Source: Planctomycetota bacterium
GTDB taxonomy: Bacteria > Planctomycetota > Planctomycetia > Pirellulales > Pirellulaceae
NCBI GenBank assembly: GCA_024274855.1
Contig: JAJSAJ010000144.1
Span: 1 to 7,265, forward strand
Reading direction: 5' to 3'
DNA: 7,265 nt
The notes beneath the pieces were generated by a model, which saw only the letters and a program-made list of their open reading frames with translations, had not been told where the DNA came from and did not search any database. Shown here in pieces: positions 1 through 6,200 of the stretch. Numbering within the stretch: the stretch's first letter is position 1; the number at the start of each line of letters is the position of its first letter. The translations under genes and the position numbers were made by a program.

Positions 1-1223
1 ATGCCGAGCAGGTCCGCAGCCTGAAAGGCCGCGTCCGGTGGACACCAGGAGTGGAAACGAACGTGGTTCAGGTTGTGATTCTTGTAAATGCCAAACAGAC
101 GCAACCAGTCCTCGACTTTGGTCGACGGGTAACCCGTCAACTGAAAATGAACACAATCGAGATTGCCTCGCAGGAATATCGGTTGGTCATTCAGCAGCAA
201 CCTGTTTCCATCATGCGATATATCACGGAAGCCGAAATGCACAACGCGCCGGTCGAGCATTTTCTTGTGACGCAAGAGGCTGATCGTCGCCTGGTAGAGG
301 ACCGGGGAGAACTCCGACCACGCCTTCACCTTCTGCCCGCACGACAAGCTCAAGACGCGCGTCCCCCCGTCCACGTCGATCGAATCCTGCCCCTGCACGA
401 TCAGGGCATCTGATTTCGGCTCCAGAACTCGAACAGCTATCACCAATGGTTCCGTGGTCGAATCCGACCCTTGGCCGGCTATCGCTATGTTGACCTTCAA
501 TGTCCATCGGCCATCTCTCAATTGCGTGAACAAGCGACTCTGCCTGATGTGAAGTCTTGGAATCGCCTGCAACTCGATTGTGCCGACAACGCCATTCCAC
601 CGAGTCTGCGTTTCAGGACCATACGAGTGGCTCATCGTTCCCATCGGATGAATCAACCGATTGTCGATTCGTAGGGTGAGCACATGCCTGCCCGGTGCCA
701 GGTTGCCAAGGCTGTGCACGTGAGGAGTTGCCCAGGAATCGAGCGTTGCACCAACTTCGCGGCCGTCAATCCACACCCGCGATTGCCACAAAACGCGTTG
801 GAGAAACAGACGGACCTCCATTCCGGCCCACCGATCTGGGATGTCGATATCACGCTGGTACCAGGCCGGTCCGATGTACTCGTGCCGACGCGTCAAGACC
901 CCTTTACGTTCCGGGCCCTGTTTCCCGACGCCCGCCTGGTCGGTCGTGCCGGGAAGAGTGATCGTCTTCTCCAACGATCGCTCCGCCCACGCATCGCGGA
1001 CACCCTGGTCGTCAGGATCGACAGCGAATCGCCATCGACCGGCTAATGATCGCGACCCTTTGACCGAGCCACTATCGCTGTCGCACATCGGCCCCGACAC
1101 AGGCAAGAGTGTCAACCGCGATTCGTCTGCCGAAGCAGGCCAAACGACCAACAAGAGCGTGCCAAGAGATACCAATAGACCCGACACAACTGACAGAGTG
1201 TTCTTCATCGCCAGGTTATCCAT
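1..1223 (-). CDS. Secreted glycoside hydrolase family 2 protein (beta-galactosidase/beta-glucuronidase type), partial
   Basis: The frame is open from ATG at 1223 to the left edge: 407 codons, with the C-terminus outside the window. Residues 6-32 (MKNTL...WPASA) form a signal peptide, with likely cleavage ASA|DES, so the enzyme should act outside the cytoplasm. Residues about 60-222 resemble the GH2 sugar-binding jelly roll: AGRWRFAVDP, then PAWYQRDIDIP at 119-129, VWIDGREVG at 150-158 and TRWNGVVGTIELQA at 207-220. An Ig-like domain follows (about 225-330) and contains WSEFSPVLYQ. The start of the catalytic TIM barrel is seen as HFGFRDI, PIFLRG at 348-353 and NHVRFHSWCPPDAAFQAAD at 386-404, a close match to the usual GH2 entry motif. 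The two catalytic glutamates lie beyond the edge, so activity and substrate cannot be judged. GH2 enzymes hydrolyse beta-galactosides, beta-mannosides or beta-glucuronides. ATG 1223 is preferred because GGAG lies 8 bases upstream; ATG 1208 (MKNTL) is in frame but has no such site. The gene is divergent from its neighbours. Confidence 0.9.
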   Translation of the reverse strand, partial: MDNLAMKNTLSVVSGLLVSLGTLLLVVWPASADESRLTLLPVSGPMCDSDSGSVKGSRSLAGRWRFAVDPDDQGVRDAWAERSLEKTITLPGTTDQAGVGKQGPERKGVLTRRHEYIGPAWYQRDIDIPDRWAGMEVRLFLQRVLWQSRVWIDGREVGATLDSWATPHVHSLGNLAPGRHVLTLRIDNRLIHPMGTMSHSYGPETQTRWNGVVGTIELQAIPRLHIRQSRLFTQLRDGRWTLKVNIAIAGQGSDSTTEPLVIAVRVLEPKSDALIVQGQDSIDVDGGTRVLSLSCGQKVKAWSEFSPVLYQATISLLRHKKMLDRRVVHFGFRDISHDGNRLLLNDQPIFLRGNLDCVHFQLTGYPSTKVEDWLRLFGIYKNHNLNHVRFHSWCPPDAAFQAADLLG

Positions 1224-1231
1224 GCGTAGAA

Positions 1232-1235
1232 CTCC
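1232..1235 (-). promoter_or_regulatory. Shine-Dalgarno site of the GH2 gene
   Basis: Read on the minus strand this is GGAG, 8 bases before ATG 1223. It favours that start over the in-frame ATG at 1208, whose upstream bases show no purine-rich site. Confidence 0.5.
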
Positions 1236-1406
1236 GATCGTCGTGAGCCAATATTCCCAATACTTCACAACCAACCAGAGCGAGCCCGCACACGATCTGC
1301 AATGGCCTTCCGACTCCACCCCTCGGCTGGTCTCAATCGTGTGCTCTATCATAACCTCGATCGCCATTCAGTTGTATTCGAGAGGCGATAAGTCGGCATG
1401 CCCTTC

Positions 1407-1538
1407 AACTGAGAGCGTGTCTCGAAATTGGTTGGTGTTTGTCGACATGGGAGGGCGAAGCTCCTGCTGAGCCGAGACACCCGGATAAGTTCTCGTTTTC
1501 CCGGCTCACCCTCCCGTTTTCGGGACACCCTCTCAGTT
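1407..1538. repeat. Nested palindromic repeat element, copy A (TWEGEAPAEP-type planctomycete repeat)
   Basis: The outer arms AACTGAGAGCGTGTCTCGAAA (first 20 bases at 1407-1426) and the reverse complement of 1518-1538 match at 19 of 21 positions. An inner arm at 1448-1474 begins TGGGAGGGC and ends TGAGCCG. Its partner at 1502-1515 keeps only the two ends (CGGCTCA and CCCTCCC), as if the middle had been deleted. Bases 1412-1474 match the reverse complement of 6043-6123 closely, so this is a repeated family and not a local structure. The plus strand reads TWEGEAPAEPR here, which creates a spurious ORF. No protein is encoded. It behaves like a REP or MITE-type element; the transposase responsible, if any, is not in the window. 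Confidence 0.75.
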
Positions 1539-1622
1539 GCAAACCAACCCTGTTCCAGATAGTCTCAGCACTGTCAAACTGGACGCGAGTTACGCTCACA
1601 CGCCAAAAACGAGTGGATTGTG

Positions 1623-1652
1623 GGCTACCCCACCGCGTAACCGTTCACGGCG
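1623..1652. repeat. Short shared module, also found at 2002-2024
   Basis: GGCTACCCCACCGC at 1623-1636 recurs exactly in direct orientation at 2011-2024. The adjoining GTAACCGTTCACGGCG reappears inverted, with two mismatches, within 2002-2017. The rest of 1539-1730 shows no gene and no other feature I can support. Confidence 0.4.
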
Positions 1653-1733
1653 AAAGTGCGTGGAGCGGCATTTGTCATTTGTCACTTTTGTTACACTTTA
1701 GCCAAATGGAGAACGCGCGTTGGTCGAAGGGCC

Positions 1734-1754
1734 CCCATGGGCTTGTCCCATGGG
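1734..1754. repeat. Paired CCCATGGG palindromes
   Basis: Two copies of the self-complementary octamer CCCATGGG (1734-1741 and 1747-1754) are separated by five bases. They can pair as an 8-bp hairpin. No T-run follows, so a terminator is unlikely. The plus frame reads GPHGLVPW, which I recall as a common spurious peptide in planctomycete annotations. Confidence 0.5.
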
Positions 1755-1800
1755 TGAATAAGTCTCTCGAGCTAAAAAGCATGTGATGAAAACCCCCTTT

Positions 1801-1841
1801 CCGCTCTCTCCCCGCCGCCAAAGGCGGCGGGGAGGGAGCGG
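1801..1841. repeat. Very stable 19-bp GC-rich hairpin with AAA loop
   Basis: Arms 1801-1819 (starts CCGCTCTCTCCCCGCC) and 1823-1841 pair over 19 positions with a single G-T wobble and a three-base loop AAA. No T-tract lies on the plus side. It sits in the middle of the divergent spacer, not behind a gene, so it reads better as a repeat or insulator-like structure than as a gene terminator. A smaller imperfect palindrome, CGGCATG-A-CATGCCG, follows at 1846-1860. Confidence 0.7.
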
Positions 1842-1897
1842 CCGTCGGCATGACATGCCGGCCTTAGCTCAATAGACTCGCTCACCAACGGCACAAG

Positions 1898-2004
1898 GCC
1901 GCTGGGGTCGATCATCCCAAGGGATCAGACCCATTTTCGGCGACAAAATGCGTTTGCGTAAATGAACGATTTCTCCGCCGAAAATTGCGTCAGACCCCAG
2001 CGGC
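1898..2004. repeat. Nested inverted-repeat element (MITE-like), 107 bases
   Basis: Perfect 12-bp terminal inverted repeats GCCGCTGGGGTC (1898-1909) and GACCCCAGCGGC (1993-2004) enclose a second perfect 10-bp pair, ATTTTCGGCG (1933-1942) and CGCCGAAAAT (1976-1985). A small stem, GGGTC...GACCC, lies between 1906 and 1932. The element ends 88 bases upstream of the DUF6259 start codon. Two nested perfect pairs in 107 bases are unlikely by chance. No target-site duplication is obvious and there is no coding capacity. It may be a non-autonomous transposable element or a structured leader. Confidence 0.65.
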
Positions 2005-2080
2005 GTGAACGGCTACCCCACCGCCTTGCTTTGCGGCCGGGTGGCGAGTTCGAACAGCGCGAGATTTGCGAATTCCAACC

Positions 2081-2084
2081 GGAG
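2081..2084 (+). promoter_or_regulatory. Shine-Dalgarno site of the first DUF6259 gene
   Basis: GGAG lies 8 bases before ATG 2093. It fixes this start even though the resulting N-terminus is unusually long (about 40 residues) ahead of the hydrophobic export segment. There is no other ATG in frame before that segment. Confidence 0.55.
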
Positions 2085-2092
2085 ATAGCACA

Positions 2093-4515
2093 ATGCGAAC
2101 TGCATTCTTTCGCGATTCGAGGGCATCCACTCCGAGTTCGTCTGACTCGGCTCATTTCAAGGGTTGCGGCAAGAGACTGGTCAACGGATCTTGCAGTTGG
2201 GAAGCATGCGCAACTCGACGATTCCTTATACACGCTCTGAGTCTTCTGATCGCCGTGGGAACCGTGTCGACGGCACCGTCGCTTCGAGGCGATGAACCGG
2301 TACTGAATTCGATCATCGCTCTTGAAAACGACGTTGTGCGAATCGGTATCGACCGGCACACCGGTAAGTTGCTCGAACTGACCGACCGGGTATCGAATCT
2401 GAATCGCGTCGGTGACTCCAAGACAATTGACGGACTTTGGACATTGACGCTGATCGTCGACGATCGGGACATTCCGGTCAATCCAGCGCAAGCCAAGTCG
2501 TTCCATGCCCGACGAACCGACGATGGTCAGTCATTGCAGCTTGCATGGGATGGATTCGAGGGCGTTGATCTTGCCGAACTTAGAGTTCAAGCCACGGTCC
2601 GCTTGGACACAACGGCACCCGTTGCGCGATGGCAGATCGCCATTAGCAAGCCGGAACAGACCGGTTTGCGACAGGTCGCATTCCCGCGGGCATTTGGGTT
2701 AGCCAGGCAGACGGACGAGCATCTGGCGGTTCCTCTTTGGATGGGGCACCAGCTTTCCAATCCGCGTTCGCTGCTCTGTCCACCGGGTGGCCGACCTCAA
2801 CATTGGTCTTGGGAATATCCAGGCCGCCTATCCGCGCAGTGCATCGCCTTCTGGGGCGGCAAAGGCCATGGCTTTACGCAGCATGTGATGACACGGCCGT
2901 CCTTCGAAAGGCCTTCGCCATCCAAGGAACAGACGATGGAGCCGTGAACTTTGAGACCGTTCACTACCCAGAGAGTCAGGCGATCGGCAACAGCCATTGG
3001 AGTTTGCCGTACGGTGTACGACTGGGGACATTTCAAGGCGATTGGGTCACGGCCGCCGAGCGGTATCGCCGCTGGGGAACCCGGCAACCGTGGGCGCGTC
3101 AAAGCCGTTTGCGCCGCAAGCTGGTCCCCGAATGGGTACAACAGACTGGCCTGTGGATATGGAATCGTGGCCGCAGCTCGGAGGTTCTTCCGCCAGCCGT
3201 GGCGATGCGTGATCAGCTTGGATTGCCGGTTAATGTCTTGTGGCACTGGTGGCACGGCTGCGCTTACGACATCGGGTTTCCCGAGTATCTTCCGCCCCGC
3301 GAAGGGACCACGTCGTTCCAGCAGGCCGTCACACTCGCCCACAAACAAGGCGTCCGAGAGCTGATCTACATGAACCAGCGCTGCTGGGGAATGAGCACGA
3401 ATAGTTGGCGGGAAGAGCATGCCGCGGACTATGCGGTCAAGGGTCGAAACGGTCGAATTCGTCCCGAAGTGTACAATGTGTTCACGGGGAAAGCGCTCGC
3501 GTCGATGTGCATGGGAACGCCTTTCTGGAGGAACAAGTACGCGTCGATCGCCGAAACCGCTTATTCACAACTTGGAATCGACGGCATCTACATGGATCAA
3601 GCGTGCACGGCACTGCCCTGTTACGATCCGAGTCACGGGCATCCACTGGGAAGCGGCAGTTTCTGGATCTCGGGATTCCGAAAACTGGTCCGGGATGTGC
3701 GCCGGCGTTGTCACGGTGACCATCCGATTGTGCTGGCGGGTGAAGGGTGCGGCGAGGCCTGGATGGCAGAACTGGATTTGATGTTGACACTGCAAGTAAG
3801 CAGAGAACGTTATGCGTCCTTAAACGACTCATGGGAAGTGATTCCGTTCTTTCCGGCCATTTACCATCGTTATGCCATCACGTTCGGCAGTTATTCGTCA
3901 CTGACAATGCCGCCATACGATGAACTCTGGCCAGCCAAATCCGCTCCGAAAACACCGTTGGCACTACTGGATCGAAAGTACGCATCCCAGTTCTATCTCG
4001 AACAGGCTCGCGCATTTGTTTGGGGGCATCAGCCGACCCTGGCGAATATGTCTCCTCGGTTATTCAAACAACGGCCCAATGAAATGCAATATGTCATGCG
4101 AATTGCCAGGGTGCGTCACCGAGCGGCGAAGTATCTCCGTGATGGTCAGTTCCTGCGCCCCCCCAAACTCATTTGTCCAGAACGCACTTCCGAATTCTCG
4201 CGATTGTCCATCTACGCCGGACAACGTGATCGATTGACGTCCCGGTCGAAACATCACTCGCTGGCAATTGCCGGTGCGTGGCGTGCCGAGGACGGCGTCG
4301 TTGGAATCGCGTTAGCCAGCATTTCAGAGGAACCAGTCTCTTGCAAACTGCTTCTGGATAGAAAGTACTATCGATTGCCCAAACGCATACGCCTGTTTCA
4401 AATCGACGAAACGGGCCGTTTTCCAAGTCCCACGTCGATCGAACAAGATGGCACGATAACGGTGCTTCTACCGCCACTGACGACATGGGTAATCGAGTTA
4501 GCACCGGATAAATAG
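2093..4515 (+). CDS. Secreted DUF6259-family glycoside hydrolase-like protein, split by a 1-base frameshift
   Basis: Two overlapping frames together make one 807-residue protein: 2093-2872 in the first frame and 2872-4515 in the second. A long N-region is followed by TRRFLIHALSLLIAVG (41-56), an export signal. A beta-sandwich covers about 68-340 and contains the family-type segments GLYAACDD (restored across the break) and FQGDW...YRRW (from 314). The (beta/alpha)8-like part starts near TGLWIWNRG and includes LWHWWHGCAYDIGFPEY, GIDGIYMDQ with Asp502, and LAGEGCGEAWM with Glu551 and Glu555. A beta domain closes the chain. Asp502 and one of the two glutamates are my candidates for the catalytic pair; this is inference by position at barrel strand ends, as in GH36-like retaining enzymes. 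The substrate is unknown. Read literally, the first frame ends at 2947 after 284 residues and lacks the barrel, so the gene is nonfunctional unless the missing base is a sequencing error. Confidence 0.8.
2866..2880 (+). other. Frameshift site in the DUF6259 gene
   Basis: The upstream frame reads G-K-G-H-G and then leaves the family pattern. The downstream frame resumes as L-Y-A-A-C-D-D. One extra base after GGC (2870-2872) would join them as HGLYAACDD, matching the paralogue at 6783-6806 (GFYIWADD). No classical X-XXY-YYZ slippery heptamer is in the zero frame here. The change is therefore a deletion or a sequencing error and not programmed frameshifting. Confidence 0.8.
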
Positions 4516-4520
4516 GGAAG

Positions 4521-4540
4521 TCACCGGCCGGTCTCGGTGA
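4521..4540. repeat. Small inverted repeat just after the DUF6259 stop codon
   Basis: TCACCG (4521-4526) and CGGTGA (4535-4540) can form a 6-bp stem with an 8-base loop, five bases after the TAG. There is no T-run, so it is at best a weak candidate for 3' end formation. Confidence 0.25.
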
Positions 4541-4576
4541 GAAAGCCTGTGGTGCAAGCCATAGGCGGGGAGGGGA

Positions 4577-4588
4577 GCCGGCACACCA
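4577..4588. repeat. Solo copy of GCCGGCACACCA
   Basis: The same 12 bases occur in both arms of the palindrome at 4685-4742 (4691-4702 direct, 4725-4736 inverted). This is a third, isolated copy 103 bases before the left arm. Confidence 0.5.
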
Positions 4589-4633
4589 CAATCCGGTTAC
4601 AACTGGAGCGTTTCGCCGGGCGAACCAAAGGTG

Positions 4634-4795
4634 TAGGGTGTCAAGCTCGCGGCATCCACCTTGGCGATTGGCAACCACGGCATCGCGAGCGCCGGCACAC
4701 CAAAATAACTTGCCACGCAACTGCTGGTGTGCCGGCGCTCGCCGTGAACGTTGCGGATGATGGAGAACGCTCGACGGCGAGCTGGTCACACCCTA
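4634..4795. repeat. Nested palindromic element with a perfect 18-bp inverted repeat
   Basis: The core arms GCGAGCGCCGGCACACCA (4685-4702) and its exact complement (4725-4742) are separated by 22 bases. Outer arms TAGGGTGT (4634-4641) and ACACCCTA (4788-4795), each next to a GCTCGC/GCGAGC pair, extend the symmetry to about 160 bases. No protein is encoded. It resembles a MITE or large REP element. In a transcript crossing the spacer it would fold into a long hairpin able to stop transcription or block exonucleases. Confidence 0.7.
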
Positions 4796-4975
4796 CTACG
4801 ACAGCCAATCGGGACGACCGTCGTTTGCAAAGCACTCATGTTCCGAGTAACCTTGGTACTGTGGGGTCCGCATTTTAATAGCACATTTTGCATGGCGGCT
4901 GGGTCGCCGACCAACTTCGAACTGCCGCTCGCAATTGGTTCGGGGCCCTGCCTCGTTAGAGCCTTAGGTTGTGAC

Positions 4976-5097
4976 ATGCGCGCACGGTGTGCGCATCTTG
5001 TCCGACGGACCTCCAGGTCCGTCGGATGAACGGACGTGAACGTCCGTTCGACAATACGGGTCGTAGCGCCGCCACTTGGGTTGCGGGCGAAGCCCGC
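4976..5097. repeat. Array of four hairpins in the leader of the DUF1080 gene
   Basis: Four stems stand in a row: ATGCGCGCAC/GTGTGCGCAT (4976-4996, 9 of 10 paired), TCCGACGGACCT/AGGTCCGTCGGA (5001-5026, perfect), GAACGGACGT/ACGTCCGTTC (5028-5049, perfect) and GCGGGC-GAA-GCCCGC (5083-5097, perfect). The last ends 11 bases before the ribosome binding site of the gene at 5122. The stretch 4796-4975 before the array holds nothing I can support. Confidence 0.65.
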
Positions 5098-5121
5098 GCT
5101 AGTAATACAGGACTCGAAAAA

Positions 5122-5943
5122 ATGAGAACATGGAAAGCAGTCACCGTTGCGGGGATCCTAACTCTGATCATGCCCGCCGTTTTGAAGGCAGCAAATGCGG
5201 CTCAAGAAGCCGATGCTGTCAAAGCGGATCGTAATGTGACAAAGGGCGAATGGATCCAGTTATTCAACGGCAAGGACCTTCAAGGATGGAAGATCAAGAT
5301 CCGCGGGTACGACCTGGGCGAGAACTTTGGGAACACGTTTCGTGTCGAAGACGGGATTCTGAAAGTCGTCTTCGATAAGTACGATCAGTTTGATCGCCGA
5401 TTCGGTCACATCTTTTATGAAACGCCGTTTTCCAACTACATTCTTCGGGTCGAGTACCGATTTGTCGGCAAACAGGTCCCCGGAGGTCCCGGGTGGGCAT
5501 TTCGAAACAGCGGAATCATGATCCACGGCCAATCGCCGGAGAGTATGAAAAAAGACGAGGATTTTCCTGTGTCCATCGAGGTTCAACTGCTCGGCGGGCG
5601 TGACAAGGGCAAACGCCCCACGGCCAATGTCTGTACACCCGGTACGCATATCGTGATCGACGGCAAACTGATCAAACGACACTGCAACAGTTCCAGCTCA
5701 AAAACATACCGGGGTGATCAGTGGGTGACCGTGGAAGTCGAAGTACATGGCAATAAACTGATCAAGCATATCATCGACGGGAAAACGGTGATGGAATACA
5801 CGAAGCCGCAGTTAGACGGAAAAGATCCGTTTGCACGCCCTTTGATCAAGGACGGCCAGGTGTTGCTTAACCGTGGATCGATTTCCTTGCAATCGGAGAG
5901 CCATCCGGTCGAGTTCCGAAAAGTCGAGTTGAAGAAACTGTAG
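5122..5943 (+). CDS. Secreted DUF1080 protein (3-keto-disaccharide hydrolase family)
   Basis: A complete 273-residue protein. ATG 5122 is chosen because AGGA lies 9 bases upstream and the next 26 residues (MRTWK...LKAANA|AQ) form a signal peptide; the frame is open further upstream only through repeat DNA. The mature part is a single jelly roll of the DUF1080 (PF06439) type and normal length: LFNGKDLQGW at 47-56, FRVEDGILKV at 73-82, RNSGIMIHGQ at 128-137, SIEVQLLGG at 151-159, WVTVEVEVHG at 201-210, and the closing strands GSISLQSES...VEFRKVEL at 252-270. Cys171 and Cys188 frame the GTHIVIDGK loop and could form a disulfide outside the cytoplasm. The family name comes from Bacteroides members acting on 3-keto-disaccharides; many planctomycete paralogues have no shown activity, so pure sugar binding is also possible. 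It stands alone between two DUF6259 genes on the same strand. Confidence 0.92.
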   Translation: MRTWKAVTVAGILTLIMPAVLKAANAAQEADAVKADRNVTKGEWIQLFNGKDLQGWKIKIRGYDLGENFGNTFRVEDGILKVVFDKYDQFDRRFGHIFYETPFSNYILRVEYRFVGKQVPGGPGWAFRNSGIMIHGQSPESMKKDEDFPVSIEVQLLGGRDKGKRPTANVCTPGTHIVIDGKLIKRHCNSSSSKTYRGDQWVTVEVEVHGNKLIKHIIDGKTVMEYTKPQLDGKDPFARPLIKDGQVLLNRGSISLQSESHPVEFRKVELKKL

Positions 5944-5973
5944 CCGATCAGGTTGCGCGCCAGGCCCGCCTTG

Positions 5974-6123
5974 GAGCGTCTTCCGTAATTGGGAGGGCAA
6001 GCCTCCTGGCGAGCCGCAAATGCGAGAAATCGCGGGACGTCGCGGCTCAGCAGGAGCTTCGCCCTCCCAAGTCAACAACGCCTCCCAAGTCAACAACCGC
6101 CAGCCAGTTTCGGGCCTCGCTCT
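5974..6123. repeat. Nested palindromic repeat element, copy B
   Basis: Arms 5989-6017 and 6042-6070 pair at 24 of 29 positions around a 24-base loop. The right half (6043-6123), once one 18-base duplication is removed, matches the reverse complement of 1412-1474 at about 54 of 63 positions. The left half starts with a worn GAGCGT...AATTGG end (5974-5992) fused directly to GGGAGGGC, as if internally deleted. It fills most of the spacer after the DUF1080 stop and could act as a transcription barrier for that gene, but there is no T-run. Confidence 0.75.
6063..6098. repeat. Tandem duplication of 18 bases inside repeat copy B
   Basis: CCTCCCAAGTCAACAAC at 6063-6079 is repeated at 6081-6097, a period of 18 bases, with the 18th base differing (G or C). 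Copy A at 1412-1474 has a single unit, so the duplication arose within copy B. Confidence 0.8.
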
Positions 6124-6200
6124 AAGAGAGTCAAGCACCGAGCACGGTTTGTTTTGTAGTGGACTTTCAGAAACTGGACCATGGAAAAGGCGCAACCGCG

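Noticed and set aside
841..1470. 209-codon plus-strand frame
   Set aside because: It is antisense to the GH2 signal peptide and sugar-binding domain and has no recognisable domain.
1439..1786. 115-codon plus-strand frame beginning MSTWEGEAPAEPR and containing GPHGLVPW
   Set aside because: It is the translation of palindromic repeats. It crosses several hairpins, shows no domain and has no ribosome site.
1734..1841. Rho-independent terminators at the CCCATGGG pair and the 19-bp hairpin
   Set aside because: Neither is followed by a T-run, and neither lies behind a gene in this window.
1859..1925. tRNA-like look (TAGCTCAATAG followed by GGGTCGATCATCCC)
   Set aside because: The acceptor ends do not pair, the length is short and no anticodon arm forms. 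The second part belongs to the inverted-repeat element at 1898-2004.
1925..2506. 193-codon minus-strand frame
   Set aside because: It is antisense to the DUF6259 N-terminus and runs into the inverted-repeat element; no domain is visible.
2866..2880. Programmed -1 frameshift joining the two DUF6259 frames
   Set aside because: The zero-frame bases GGC-TTT-ACG do not make a slippery heptamer, and the restored motif needs an added residue base, which fits a deletion.
4577..4742. CRISPR array from three copies of GCCGGCACACCA
   Set aside because: There are only three short copies, spacing is irregular (114 and 34 bases) and one copy is inverted, so they form a palindrome and not an array.
4169..4789. 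206-codon minus-strand frame
   Set aside because: It is antisense to the C-terminus of the DUF6259 gene and then crosses the palindrome at 4634-4795. Its composition looks like a shadow frame.
5812..6195. 127-codon minus-strand frame containing LLTWEGEAPAEPR
   Set aside because: It covers repeat copy B and then runs antisense into the end of the DUF1080 gene, whose sense frame is clearly coding.
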